Assembly (NCBI GenBank): GCA_900768625.1
Contig: CAAGDO010000243.1
Coordinates: forward strand, 1-44,085
DNA length: 44,085 nt
Source of the DNA: Bacteroidaceae bacterium
GTDB lineage: Bacteria; Bacteroidota; Bacteroidia; Bacteroidales; Bacteroidaceae
Reading direction: 5' to 3'
The translations under genes and the position numbers were made by a program. Position 1 is the first letter of the stretch; the number at the start of each line of letters is the position of its first letter. The notes under the pieces are model-generated. The model did not search any database, had not been told where the DNA came from, and worked only from the letters and a program-made list of their open reading frames with translations. Of the stretch, positions 17,412 to 26,497 are shown in pieces.

Positions 17412-17442
17412 TTCGATTTTTCAATGTTTTTGCGTAAGTTTG
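17412..17442 (+). promoter_or_regulatory. Candidate ftsY promoter
   Basis: TAAGTTTG at 17435-17442 fits the -7 element; the -33 position has TTCG instead of TTTG. It lies about 107 bases upstream of the ftsY ATG. With the terminator it accounts for the 364-base gap at 17185-17548. Confidence 0.55.
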
Positions 17443-17548
17443 CAAAATCAAATTGGGGCATTATAGCCTGATTGTCATAAAACCTGATACAATCATAGGC
17501 TTTTTGTTCCCAACAGTACGAATCACACTATCAAAACGAACATCAAAC

Positions 17549-18514
17549 ATGGGCTTTTTTAGCATTTTCTCAAAGAAGGAGAAGAAGGAAGTTCTCGACG
17601 CAGGGCTGGAGAAAACCAAGGAGAGTTTCTTCGGCAAACTTACTCGCGCCATTGCGGGAAAGAACAAAGTCGACGACGAACTGCTCGACCAACTGGAGGA
17701 GATTCTCATCACTTCGGATGTGGGTACCGAAACCACCATCGAAATCATTGAACGCATTGAGAAGCGTGTAGCCCGTGACAAATATGTCAGCACCTCGGAA
17801 CTGCACACTATCCTCAAGGAAGAAATTGCAGCACTCCTCACACAAAGCGGAAATGAAGACGCAGAAGGCTTCAATATACCCAGTGATAAGAAACCTTACG
17901 TCATCATGGTTGTCGGCGTGAATGGCGTGGGCAAGACCACAACTATTGGCAAATTGGCCTACCAGTTCAAGCAGGCTGGACTAAAAGTGATGCTTGGAGC
18001 AGCCGATACATTCCGCGCAGCAGCCGTTGAACAGCTTGTCATTTGGGGGGAGCGTGTGGGCGTACCTGTAGTGAAACAACAAATGGGTAGTGACCCTGCC
18101 AGCGTGGCCTATGACACTGTCAATTCGGCAAAAGCCAACGGCGCCGACGTGGTTATCATCGACACCGCTGGACGACTTCACAACAAGGTGGGATTAATGA
18201 ACGAACTCACAAAAATCAAGAAAGTAATGCAAAAAGTCGTCCTTGGTGCCCCCGACGAGGTACTCCTCGTACTTGACGGCAGCACCGGACAAAACGCCTA
18301 CGAGCAGGCCAAGCAATTCATCAAGGCCACGGAAGTAACCTCGCTAGCCATAACAAAACTTGATGGTACGGCTAAGGGCGGCGTAGTCATCGGTATTTCT
18401 CATCAGCTGAATGTACCTGTGAAGTACATCGGATTGGGCGAAAAGATGACCGATCTCCAACCCTTCAACCGCAGAGAATTCGTGGAATCGCTCTTTGAAG
18501 GACAGAAACTCTGA
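17549..18514 (+). CDS. ftsY: Signal recognition particle receptor FtsY
   Basis: A 321-residue SRP receptor GTPase that docks SRP-ribosome complexes at the inner membrane. The start is placed at the ATG giving MGFFSIFSKKEKKE, an amphipathic, membrane-touching N terminus without the long acidic A domain of E. coli FtsY; the frame's earlier start would add 32 residues unlike the family. The NG domain has G1 GVNGVGKTT (123-131), DTFRAAAVEQL, DTAGRLHNK, and TKLDGTAKGG (G4/G5). It is followed after 62 bases by rimO. Confidence 0.96.
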   Translation: MGFFSIFSKKEKKEVLDAGLEKTKESFFGKLTRAIAGKNKVDDELLDQLEEILITSDVGTETTIEIIERIEKRVARDKYVSTSELHTILKEEIAALLTQSGNEDAEGFNIPSDKKPYVIMVVGVNGVGKTTTIGKLAYQFKQAGLKVMLGAADTFRAAAVEQLVIWGERVGVPVVKQQMGSDPASVAYDTVNSAKANGADVVIIDTAGRLHNKVGLMNELTKIKKVMQKVVLGAPDEVLLVLDGSTGQNAYEQAKQFIKATEVTSLAITKLDGTAKGGVVIGISHQLNVPVKYIGLGEKMTDLQPFNRREFVESLFEGQKL

Positions 18515-18576
18515 ATCCAAACAAACGATTAACCACAACACCTCCATCCCCCCACCGAAAAATCACAACACAAACA

Positions 18577-19875
18577 ATGCGCAAAGTAGACATCATCACC
18601 ATGGGATGCTCAAAGAATCTGGTGGATTCCGAGCAGCTGATGAACCAATTCAGCGAACATGGGTTCAAAGTATACCATAATCCCGACGAAATGCACGGCG
18701 ACATCGCCGTGATAAACACTTGCGGCTTCATCGGTGACGCCAAAGAAGAAAGCATCAACATGATTCTTGAATTATGTGAGCTTAAAAACGAGGGAAAACT
18801 CTCGCAAGTATTTGTTATGGGATGCCTATCGGAACGCTACTTGCAGGAACTTCAGGAAGAAATTCCAGAAGTAGATAAATATTACGGAAAATTCAACTGG
18901 AAAAACCTACTTAGCGACCTTCAAAGCGAATACAACGAACAGCATGCCTCCGAACGCATTCTCACCACACCCAAGCACTACGCCTACGTCAAGATTTCGG
19001 AAGGATGTGACCGAAAATGTGCCTACTGCGCCATCCCCATCATCACTGGCTCCCACAAGAGCCGCCCCATTGAAGAAGTTCTCGATGAAGTAAAGTTGCT
19101 GGTCTCACAAGGAACCAAAGAATTTCAGGTCATTGCTCAAGAGCTCACCTACTACGGTATCGACCTTTACCACAAGCAGATGTTGCCCGAACTTATTGAA
19201 CGAATGGCAGCCATCCCAGGAGTGGAATGGATCAGGCTTCATTATGCCTACCCCACCCATTTCCCCATGGACCTTCTGCGTGTGATGCGTGAACACCCCA
19301 ACGTGTGCAACTATCTCGACATTGCCTTGCAACACATATCCGACCACATGCTCAGTCGGATGCAACGCCACATCACCAAGGAAGAAACCATCGATCTCAT
19401 CGCTGCCATGCGACGTGAAGTACCTGGAATCACCATTCGCACAACGCTCATGGTTGGATTCCCTGGTGAAACAGAAGAAGACTTCAATGAGCTCCTTGAC
19501 TTCGTACGCCAAGCTCGCTTCGATCGCATGGGAGCTTTTGCCTACAGCGAAGAGGAAGGCACCTATGCTGCTGAAAACTATGACGATGACGTGCCCGAAG
19601 ACATAAAAGACGAACGTCTTGATCAGCTCATGACAATACAGGAAGGCATTGCCGCCGAACTTTCAGAAGAAAAAGTGGGTCAAACCTTCCGTGTGATCAT
19701 CGATCGACGGGAAGGCGACTACTTCATCGGACGCACCGAACATGATTCCCCCGAAGTGGACTGCGAAGTGCTTATCAATGCCAACGAGCAGCAACTCCTG
19801 ACCATTGGCAGCTTCTACAACGTAAGAATCAACGATTTCGAAGGTTTCGACCTCTTCGGCGAAGTGGTGGAATAA
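18577..19875 (+). CDS. rimO: Ribosomal protein uS12 methylthiotransferase RimO
   Basis: A 432-residue radical-SAM methylthiotransferase that methylthiolates the conserved Asp of ribosomal protein S12. The N-terminal UPF0004 domain has cluster cysteines in MGCSKNLVDSE (Cys11), NTCGFI and MGCLSE. The radical-SAM cysteines are Cys144, Cys148 and Cys151 (CDRKCAYC). A C-terminal TRAM domain spans roughly 365-432. The motif EGCDRKCAYCAIP and the overall length favour RimO over MiaB. The gene precedes two HU genes, an arrangement frequent in Bacteroidetes. Confidence 0.95.
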   Translation: MRKVDIITMGCSKNLVDSEQLMNQFSEHGFKVYHNPDEMHGDIAVINTCGFIGDAKEESINMILELCELKNEGKLSQVFVMGCLSERYLQELQEEIPEVDKYYGKFNWKNLLSDLQSEYNEQHASERILTTPKHYAYVKISEGCDRKCAYCAIPIITGSHKSRPIEEVLDEVKLLVSQGTKEFQVIAQELTYYGIDLYHKQMLPELIERMAAIPGVEWIRLHYAYPTHFPMDLLRVMREHPNVCNYLDIALQHISDHMLSRMQRHITKEETIDLIAAMRREVPGITIRTTLMVGFPGETEEDFNELLDFVRQARFDRMGAFAYSEEEGTYAAENYDDDVPEDIKDERLDQLMTIQEGIAAELSEEKVGQTFRVIIDRREGDYFIGRTEHDSPEVDCEVLINANEQQLLTIGSFYNVRINDFEGFDLFGEVVE

Positions 19876-19907
19876 GATTTCGACTGGTAAAGTATACTTT
19901 TCCAAAA

Positions 19908-20180
19908 GTGAACAACAAAGATTTCATCAACAGAATAGCTACTGAACTTGGCATCACGCCTAAGGAAGTACAGCAATTCGTCACGGCTTTGTCTGAAGGA
20001 ATGGCAGACAACATGGACGACGAAAGCCAGCTCATTATCCCTGGATTCGGTTCCTTCGAAATAAAGAAGAAAATGGAACGCATCACCGTCAATCCAGCAA
20101 CAAAGCAGCGAAAACTCGTCCCTCCCAAATTGGTCATGGCATTCAAGCAAAGCAACGTGCTCAAAGAGAAAATCAACTGA
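19908..20180 (+). CDS. HU family DNA-binding protein
   Basis: A 90-residue HU/IHF-type nucleoid protein. The start is a GTG (19908), chosen because it gives the typical HU opening (V/M)NNKDFINRIATELG. The dimerisation helices lead to the hallmark IPGFGSFEIKKK (about 46-57), then the DNA-binding arm with NPATKQRKLVPPK and the closing MAFKQSNVLKEKIN. It lies 32 bases after rimO and 25 bases before a second HU-containing gene. Confidence 0.94.
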   Translation: MNNKDFINRIATELGITPKEVQQFVTALSEGMADNMDDESQLIIPGFGSFEIKKKMERITVNPATKQRKLVPPKLVMAFKQSNVLKEKIN

Positions 20181-20229
20181 AATCGGCTGACGGACTCCCA
20201 TCCTGATGCTACCCCACATCACCACTGCA

Positions 20230-21813
20230 ATGAAGAAAAAGTTTTCCCCCTCCGATTTGGCCGAAATCATCGCCCGTCAAACGGGAACAGAAAATGCGGT
20301 TGCCGAGGCATTTGTGCGCAAATTCTTTGAAGTGATCGAAGACGGACTACTCTCTGACAAGTTCGTCAAGATCAAAGGATTCGGCACGTTCAAACTTGTG
20401 TCAGTGGGCGAACGTGAAAGCGTCAACATCAACACCGGCGAACGGTTCCAGATCAGCGGACATACAAAAGTTTCGTTCACCCCTGACACCAGCTTAAAGG
20501 AATTGGTAAACCGCCCGTTTGCCCATTTTGAGACTGTGGACTTGAGTGACGATACCGATATGACGGAATTCGACGAAATTGACAAGCGCGTAGCAGAAGA
20601 ATGCCAAGAACTTCTTGATGACACGGATGATGATGACAACGCTGCAGACGACACGAATCCGGAATCAAATGAAACGAATGTAACCGAATCTTCTGATCGC
20701 ATGGTCGATAGCACAGCTAATCATGAAGAGAGTTCCACGATTCAATCAGCAAAAACGAAAATGCAGGAAACCTCCCCCTTGCTATCAGAATCTGGAACCA
20801 GCAGCGAATCATCAGCTACAGAAAACGACGAAGATTCCACCATTATTTCCATCTCTACAGGTACACCCCACTCCACTGCGGATGAAGACCATGCAACAAC
20901 CAAAGAAGTGGACTCTCAAGCAGTGAATGGTGAAAAGCCCACACCCATCATCATTCCACACGCTGCAGAAGCAAGCTCCATTCAACCACCTACGGCAAAA
21001 ACAGCCTCGGTCAAGATGGAGAGCGAAGACATGAATGAAGAAGAGACTTCAATCGAAACAAACGATTCCAGTTTTATCGATGACAAGGCAAAAGCAAGTA
21101 CGACACACATAGCCTCCTCAACCGATACACCTGTTGATGAAGAGGAAATTGAAGTAACTGCACCCCAACCAGTCAACAGCGCTCCCATTTCTGGAGCATC
21201 TGATAATCACTCCAATCGACTCAGTTACACCTACAGCGAAGTTCCTTCACGCCGCAAACACAACTATTGGAAAACGGCCACGATCATCCTCTGCTGCCTG
21301 ATAGCCATGCTAGGTTGTTACTTCGTAGGTTACTTCCGAATGCTCTGCCCCACTTGTTTCTTCAGCGATGTAGAAATTGAACAGACAACACCGGAACCTG
21401 TACCTGCTCAAAGAGGAACTGATACGAAAGCCAAAGTTGCCCCGAAGCAACCTCAATCCCCCACGACACCATCTGATCCTTCTGCAAAAGCACCTGTTGA
21501 AAAGCTCAATCAATCAGGGACACAAAAACAGCAGACGGAACCTGCACCGGCCCCTACCCCCCAACAGGCTTCAGCAGCAACTTCAACAACACAAACAAAG
21601 AAGCAAACAGAGTCAACCGCACTATCTGCTCAAAAAGCGGAAAAACCTACCACCACCTACCACAAAGTAAAGCGTGGTGAAAATCTCACTCGGATTGTCC
21701 GCCGTCACTATGGGTCGGAAAACTACGTAAACATGGTTATTCGCCACAACCATTTGAAAAATGCCAATAACGTGGTGGAAGGAATGGTCATTGAATTACC
21801 CCCACTTCCCTAA
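20230..21813 (+). CDS. HU domain-transmembrane-LysM fusion protein
   Basis: A 527-residue protein from the ATG at 20230 (MKKKFSPSDL); an ATG at 20206 would add eight residues. Residue numbers here count from 20206. An HU domain (about 9-105) carries KIKGFGTFKL and NINTGERFQISGHTKVSF. A long acidic, Ser/Thr-rich, probably disordered region (110-345) follows, then one transmembrane helix (357-379, TIILCCLIAMLGCYFVGYF), a Pro/Gln/Thr-rich linker and a C-terminal LysM domain (485-533, YHKVKRGENLTRIVRRHYGS). Predicted topology: DNA-binding domain in the cytoplasm, peptidoglycan-binding domain in the periplasm. The architecture suggests a link between nucleoid and cell wall; this is inference. Confidence 0.9.
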   Translation: MKKKFSPSDLAEIIARQTGTENAVAEAFVRKFFEVIEDGLLSDKFVKIKGFGTFKLVSVGERESVNINTGERFQISGHTKVSFTPDTSLKELVNRPFAHFETVDLSDDTDMTEFDEIDKRVAEECQELLDDTDDDDNAADDTNPESNETNVTESSDRMVDSTANHEESSTIQSAKTKMQETSPLLSESGTSSESSATENDEDSTIISISTGTPHSTADEDHATTKEVDSQAVNGEKPTPIIIPHAAEASSIQPPTAKTASVKMESEDMNEEETSIETNDSSFIDDKAKASTTHIASSTDTPVDEEEIEVTAPQPVNSAPISGASDNHSNRLSYTYSEVPSRRKHNYWKTATIILCCLIAMLGCYFVGYFRMLCPTCFFSDVEIEQTTPEPVPAQRGTDTKAKVAPKQPQSPTTPSDPSAKAPVEKLNQSGTQKQQTEPAPAPTPQQASAATSTTQTKKQTESTALSAQKAEKPTTTYHKVKRGENLTRIVRRHYGSENYVNMVIRHNHLKNANNVVEGMVIELPPLP

Positions 21814-21862
21814 TCTGATGTTGTTCAAAAATCATTCTCTAACCAAATAGAGGAAAAACAGG

Positions 21863-21906
21863 AAGCCGTCCACACGACATTTAGTCATTGTGGACGGCTT
21901 TCTTCT
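21863..21906 (+). terminator. Intrinsic terminator after the HU-LysM gene
   Basis: AAGCCGTCCACA pairs with TGTGGACGGCTT, followed by TCTTCTT. The stem is nearly the same sequence as the terminator at 32747-32785. Confidence 0.85.
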
Positions 21907-22062
21907 TGAAACAACGTTTAAGAAGCGATTCCAACGCATAACAAGAATTCAGAGAGATGAAAATACCTCTAATAACAAGAGTTTCCAACACTCCTTTGCA
22001 GAAAAAGTGTCACACAAAGTGTCACACATTTATCGTAACTCGCTGATACTCAGCACCAATTG

Positions 22063-22458
22063 TGGACCAGGAGGGGCTCGAACCCTCGTCCAAACAGGGA
22101 AATCATATGCTTTCTACACGCTTATCACTGACTTGATTTTCGAGCGTTGGCAAGACCAGTGCCACCAACCAACACCTTATCCTCTAAAGGTTTCATCCGA
22201 ACATCGAGGCCTGCCCAGACTATCTCCGATTTATCTGCACCACCTGATCAAGACGCTTCGGAGCAAGAGCTCTTGGGTGATGTCTCGTTCCAACACCTTG
22301 TGTCGGAATAAAGCCAATCTACTATACTTCGATTAGGCAGCGAGAGCAAATTTGTTTTCGCCAGTTAAATTGTCGGAAGCCGAGATTTAAGTGCCCACCT
22401 CCAGGCGCACTGCGTGCTTACATACCACCTCGGCCCGCTGTCAAATCCAATCTGGCCC
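22063..22458 (-). ncRNA. ssrA: Transfer-messenger RNA (tmRNA)
   Basis: A 396-base tmRNA read on the minus strand. The 5' end GGGCCAGATTGGATTTGACA (from 22458) pairs with the 3' end CTGGTCC (22064-22070) as a 7-bp acceptor stem with one G-U pair. The 3' part holds the T-arm GGGTTCGAGCCCC. CCA is not encoded after the discriminator A. The tag reading frame lies at 22333-22362 and encodes GENKFALAA followed by TAA; with the charged Ala it marks stalled nascent chains for proteolysis. The tag is close to the GENNYALAA-type tags known in Bacteroidales. Ends are inferred from base pairing. Confidence 0.95.
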
Positions 22459-22545
22459 TATTGGAGTGTATGTAGGTGCAAAATTAATCCTTCTTCCGAG
22501 AATGAGCAAGAAACTTTGTGGAAAAATGATGGAATGACCTTCCAA

Positions 22546-22579
22546 TTTTGCTTTTTCGCTTTTTGTTTATTACCTTTGT
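22546..22579 (+). promoter_or_regulatory. Promoter for the small membrane protein gene
   Basis: TTTTG at 22546-22550, 21 bases, TACCTTTG at 22572-22579; 44 bases upstream of the start codon at 22624. Confidence 0.75.
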
Positions 22580-22623
22580 AGGGAGTGTAAACCAATAAAC
22601 TTATCACCCCACAACTGCAGGTT

Positions 22624-23124
22624 ATGCCAAACCATACTCCATCTGAATCATTGTCAAAGTTTCTTTGTTTCATTATTGTAGCATCTTGGGTATTTATCTG
22701 CCTCATGAAATGCGCGAGCTTTTGTGAGAGTGAGAACGAACAACAACGACAGAAAGAATTAAAGAGGGAAGAAGCAGATTACGCAAGGAGCCTTCGATTT
22801 GAGGAACGTAACAAATATCACAAGAAAGTCTATTGGGACCGACCGGCACCTCCCGAAGAGCAGCGTCAAGCGCAGCGTATGCAACCCCATATTCCCGATG
22901 CGAATTCAGACAGAAGAAACAGGAACACCTCTCACGATGTCTATGCCGAAGGATATGATGCTGGCTATGAGGCAGGTGAGGATGATGGAGCCAGTGGGTG
23001 TGGAAGTTATAACCAATATGACGAATCAAATCATTATTCTGCAGACAAGGCTCATGAATATGAAGCAGGTTATGAAGATGGATATCAGGATGGCTACAAT
23101 GCAGAATGTGATGATGATGACTGA
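22624..23124 (+). CDS. Small membrane-anchored protein with Gly-Tyr repeats
   Basis: A 166-residue protein of unknown function. A single hydrophobic helix (about 12-29, FLCFIIVASWVFICLMK) is followed by a charged coiled-coil-like region rich in Glu, Arg and Lys (35-65), a Pro/Gln-rich linker, and a C-terminal part made of repeated G-Y units: YAEGYDAGYEAGEDDG (near 111-126) and YEAGYEDGYQDGYNAE (near 147-162), ending in four Asp. GYxxGY repeats of this kind occur in several unrelated protein families and probably form a regular turn or helix surface. It has a good promoter of its own, so it is likely expressed. No neighbour suggests a role. Confidence 0.72.
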   Translation: MPNHTPSESLSKFLCFIIVASWVFICLMKCASFCESENEQQRQKELKREEADYARSLRFEERNKYHKKVYWDRPAPPEEQRQAQRMQPHIPDANSDRRNRNTSHDVYAEGYDAGYEAGEDDGASGCGSYNQYDESNHYSADKAHEYEAGYEDGYQDGYNAECDDDD

Positions 23125-23194
23125 AAGTCTCTAAATAACTCCACTTTTTTGCGGTATCTCGGAAGAACAAAGCTGAAAGTCTTTCAGACTTTCG

Positions 23195-23226
23195 TTTTGT
23201 TCTTCTCTCGATTTGCACTATCTTTG
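23195..23226 (+). promoter_or_regulatory. Promoter of the kdsA-kdsD unit
   Basis: TTTTG at 23195-23199, 19 bases, TATCTTTG at 23219-23226. The predicted transcript start is only about 15-20 bases before the kdsA ATG. Confidence 0.82.
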
Positions 23227-23249
23227 CAAAATCGAATAAACGTAAAATT

Positions 23250-24008
23250 ATGAAACCTATATTTATAGCAGGACCGTGCGTCATTGAATCGGCAGAATTG
23301 CTTGATGTGGTGGCAGCGGAACTCGTCAGTATACGTCAAGCCACAGGGGCCGAAATCTACTTCAAGGCATCTTTTGACAAGGCCAACCGTACATCCATCC
23401 ACTCGTTTCGCGGACCAGGTTTGGAGAAAGGCTTGCAAATGCTTGCCGATGTAAAAGAAAAGTGGGGATTACCCTTGCTGACCGATATCCACGAGAGTTA
23501 TCAAGCCGAAGCGGCTGGACAAGTGGTGGATGTCCTCCAAATTCCTGCATTCCTTTGCCGTCAGACCGACTTACTGGTAGGTGCTGCTCGCACGGGATGC
23601 ATCGTCAATATCAAGAAAGCCCAATTCCTATCGGGAGATGACATGCGCTATCCCGTGGAGAAATGTCGCGAAGCTGGAGCTTCCACCGTGTGGCTTACAG
23701 AGCGTGGCAACATTTATGGCTACAACAACTTGGTGGTGGATTTCCGTAATCTCCCTTTGATGAGCCAATGGGCCGATCGCGTGATTATGGATTGCACGCA
23801 TAGCGTACAACGTCCAGGCGGAGCCAACGGTACGACTGGTGGTGACCGCCGTTTCGTGGTGCCAATGGCCATGGCCGCCAAGGCCTTCGGAGCCGACGGA
23901 TATTTCTTCGAGACTCATCCTGACCCTGACCATGCACTGAGTGATGGTCCCAACATGTTGCAACTGGGTGACTTGAAGGGATTGATTGACAACCTGCTGG
24001 TCAAATAA
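23250..24008 (+). CDS. kdsA: 3-deoxy-8-phosphooctulonate synthase
   Basis: A 252-residue Kdo-8-phosphate synthase that condenses phosphoenolpyruvate with arabinose 5-phosphate in the cytoplasm, the first committed step towards the Kdo of lipopolysaccharide. Signature segments are IAGPCVIES, FKASFDKANRTS, SFRGPGLEKGL, LTERGNIYGYNNLVVD and DCTHSVQRPGGANGTTGGDR. Cys10 in AGPC is the metal-ligand position used by metal-dependent (Aquifex-type) enzymes, where E. coli KdsA has Asn, so this is probably a metallo form. It is followed after 27 bases by kdsD, which makes its substrate. Confidence 0.95.
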   Translation: MKPIFIAGPCVIESAELLDVVAAELVSIRQATGAEIYFKASFDKANRTSIHSFRGPGLEKGLQMLADVKEKWGLPLLTDIHESYQAEAAGQVVDVLQIPAFLCRQTDLLVGAARTGCIVNIKKAQFLSGDDMRYPVEKCREAGASTVWLTERGNIYGYNNLVVDFRNLPLMSQWADRVIMDCTHSVQRPGGANGTTGGDRRFVVPMAMAAKAFGADGYFFETHPDPDHALSDGPNMLQLGDLKGLIDNLLVK

Positions 24009-24035
24009 TACCAATCGAACATATCATATCTTATC

Positions 24036-24986
24036 ATGAGCAAATGGACTGAAGTTGCCGAAAAATGCTTACGTGATGAAGCACAGGCATTGTTGGAATT
24101 GATTCCACTTATCGACGACGAATTTGACAAGACTGTAGATATCATCCTTAACTGTAAGGGAAAACTCATCGTAACGGGTGTGGGCAAAAGTGGGCACATT
24201 GGCGCTAAGATTGCTGCCACCTTGTCATCGACCGGTACCCCCAGTTTCTTCATCAATCCCCTTGATGCCTTCCACGGCGATTTGGGCGTGATACAGCACG
24301 ACGATGTTGTGTTGGCCATCTCCAATTCCGGACAGACTGACGAATTGCTTCGTTTTCTCCCCTATCTGCTGGAAAACCACATTGCAGTGATTGGTATGAG
24401 CGGCAACCCCAAGTCGCTTCTTGCACAGTATGCGACCACCCACCTCAATGTAAACGTTAGCCACGAAGCTTGCCCCCTCGGTTTAGCCCCCACTTCATCC
24501 ACTACTGCCACTTTAGCCATGGGCGATGCCTTGGCATGTGCATTGATGGAAGCCCGTCATTTCAAGGCTTCCGACTTTGCCCAGTTCCATCCCGGAGGCA
24601 CATTAGGCAAGCGTCTGCTTACTCGTGCACGTGACGTGATGCGGACGGAAGATCTTCCCGTCATTTCGCCCGCCATGAAACTGGGTGAAGCAGTGATTCA
24701 CATGAGCAATGGTCGATTAGGTCTTTGCGTTGCAGAAGAGAACGGAAAGGTTGTCGGACTCATCACCGATGGCGATATTCGTCGCGCTATGGAGAATTCT
24801 CAGGACAGCTTCTTCCAGCTGACTGTAGCCGATATCATGACGCGCCAGCCGAAAACGGTGACAAAAGATGCCAAGATCACCCAGATCGAGCAGATACTAC
24901 ATACCTATAAGATTCATTCGGTACTGGTACTCGATGACGAGCAACACTTGCTCGGAGTGGTGGATTCGTTCAGCACAATGCTCTAA
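24036..24986 (+). CDS. kdsD: Arabinose-5-phosphate isomerase (KpsF/GutQ family)
   Basis: A 316-residue sugar isomerase that converts ribulose 5-phosphate to arabinose 5-phosphate for KdsA. An N-terminal SIS domain (about 30-180) contains VTGVGKSGHIGAKIAATLSS, the SNSGQTDEL loop and CPLGLAPTSSTTATLAMGDA. Two CBS domains follow (about 200-316; RDVMR and ADIMTRQPKTV mark their starts). Architecture and length match KdsD/KpsF. Together with kdsA it forms a two-gene Kdo precursor operon under the promoter at 23195. Confidence 0.95.
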   Translation: MSKWTEVAEKCLRDEAQALLELIPLIDDEFDKTVDIILNCKGKLIVTGVGKSGHIGAKIAATLSSTGTPSFFINPLDAFHGDLGVIQHDDVVLAISNSGQTDELLRFLPYLLENHIAVIGMSGNPKSLLAQYATTHLNVNVSHEACPLGLAPTSSTTATLAMGDALACALMEARHFKASDFAQFHPGGTLGKRLLTRARDVMRTEDLPVISPAMKLGEAVIHMSNGRLGLCVAEENGKVVGLITDGDIRRAMENSQDSFFQLTVADIMTRQPKTVTKDAKITQIEQILHTYKIHSVLVLDDEQHLLGVVDSFSTML

Positions 24987-25123
24987 TCCCCTACTTCGAA
25001 TCCGGATACGACGATTATGCTTTATGGGCAAGTTCCATCTTGCCCCGACCAAGCAGAGGCCCATTCCCCAGCGTATGGGCCTCCTTTCTCATACCCCGCA
25101 TTTCACAGCATGATATGTGACTC

Positions 25124-26497
25124 ATGAAGCACAGACTCCTAACATTATTGTTGAGCTATTTGATTACGTTACCTACTTGGGCAACACTTCTGCCCCGCTG
25201 CACGAATCCAGAAAGGAGTGATTCCGACATCGTACACTTCCTGGAGGAAACCTACGGCATCAGATTCTCGACAAACAACCGTATGGTCGTGTTCAAAACA
25301 GGACGCGAAAAGTTTGCCGATCTATTTCCTGCTGTTCGGGCAGCGCGAAAAAGCATCCATTTGGAGTATTTCAATTTTCGCAATGACTCCATTTCCAAAG
25401 AACTCTTTGCCTTGCTTGTTAAGAAAGCAGCAGAAGGGGTGAAAGTGCGTGCCTTGTTCGACGGGTTTGGAAATAGTTCCAACAACCGTCCACTCCGTGC
25501 CTGGCACCTTGACAGCCTAAGGGCCCGAGGCATTGAGATCTATGAATTTGATCCCATTCGTTTCCCATGGGTAAACCACGTGATGCATCGTGACCACCGC
25601 AAGATAGTGGTAATCGACGGTCAGGTGGCCTATACAGGCGGAATGAATGTGGCAGACTACTACATCACAGGAAAGCCGGAATTTGGCGAATGGCGTGACA
25701 TCCATTCCCGTGTGGAAGGAGACGCTGTAGGGGAACTTCAAAAAGTTTTCCTTGACTTTTGGAATCAGGTGACCCATCAGAATATCCAAGGCGCGCAGTA
25801 CTATCCAGGCGAAAAACGGCCAAGCGAACAATTCAGCGAGCTTAAGCCCGACACTTCGGCAACAGCAGGCGAAAAGATGGTTGGGGTGGTCAACCGCGAT
25901 CCATACACCTCCCCTCAGGTGATACACGACACATTCGTTCATGCTATCCGCCATGCCCAGAAACGAATCATGATCATCAACCCCTACTTCACATTGTGCC
26001 GACACATCAAGCGGGCACTTCGTGAAGCTGCAGAACGGGGAGTTGACGTACAAGTCATGGTATCCGCCAAAAGTGACATCCCCATTACGCCGCGTGTGGT
26101 GGAATACAACGCCCACCGGCTCATGAAGCACGGGGTGAAAATGTACTTCTTCCAAGGTGGATTCCACCACAGCAAGATCATGATGGTCGACGGACTCTAT
26201 TCCTTTATGGGCTCAGCCAATCTAAACAGCCGAAGTCTCTCGTTCGACTATGAGTGTAATATGCTTGTGGCAGACCCCTGCACCACTCAACAGCTGGAAG
26301 ACATCTTCATCCACGACCGCGACAACCGTTGTTTCCGTCTCACCCCCGAAACGTGGAAGACGCTAGGACGTTGGAAGCACTTCAAAGGTTGGATGTTCCA
26401 TTTCCTCATGCCCTTCGTTCGCGAGGACGCCCCCATCCATCAGTTGCGTCCTCTGAAAAATGCAGACAAACAAAATTACAAGAACCCTTATGCGTGA
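25124..26497 (+). CDS. Phospholipase D-like protein, cardiolipin synthase type
   Basis: A 457-residue phosphatidyltransferase-like enzyme with two HKD motifs: HRKIVVID (His158, Lys160, Asp165) followed by GQVAYTGGMN, and HSKIMMVD (His349, Lys351, Asp356) followed by SFMGSANLNSRS. An N-terminal hydrophobic signal or anchor (about 5-20, LLTLLLSYLITLPTWA) replaces the two transmembrane helices of standard ClsA. Cardiolipin synthesis from two phosphatidylglycerols is the most likely activity; a secreted phospholipase is the alternative. Its 3' end overlaps the acyltransferase start, so the two are coupled. Confidence 0.9.
   Translation: MKHRLLTLLLSYLITLPTWATLLPRCTNPERSDSDIVHFLEETYGIRFSTNNRMVVFKTGREKFADLFPAVRAARKSIHLEYFNFRNDSISKELFALLVKKAAEGVKVRALFDGFGNSSNNRPLRAWHLDSLRARGIEIYEFDPIRFPWVNHVMHRDHRKIVVIDGQVAYTGGMNVADYYITGKPEFGEWRDIHSRVEGDAVGELQKVFLDFWNQVTHQNIQGAQYYPGEKRPSEQFSELKPDTSATAGEKMVGVVNRDPYTSPQVIHDTFVHAIRHAQKRIMIINPYFTLCRHIKRALREAAERGVDVQVMVSAKSDIPITPRVVEYNAHRLMKHGVKMYFFQGGFHHSKIMMVDGLYSFMGSANLNSRSLSFDYECNMLVADPCTTQQLEDIFIHDRDNRCFRLTPETWKTLGRWKHFKGWMFHFLMPFVREDAPIHQLRPLKNADKQNYKNPYA

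Noticed and set aside
21890..22336. A 148-codon plus-strand open frame downstream of the HU-LysM gene
   Set aside because: It runs across a terminator and the antisense of the tmRNA, which explains the sequence better.
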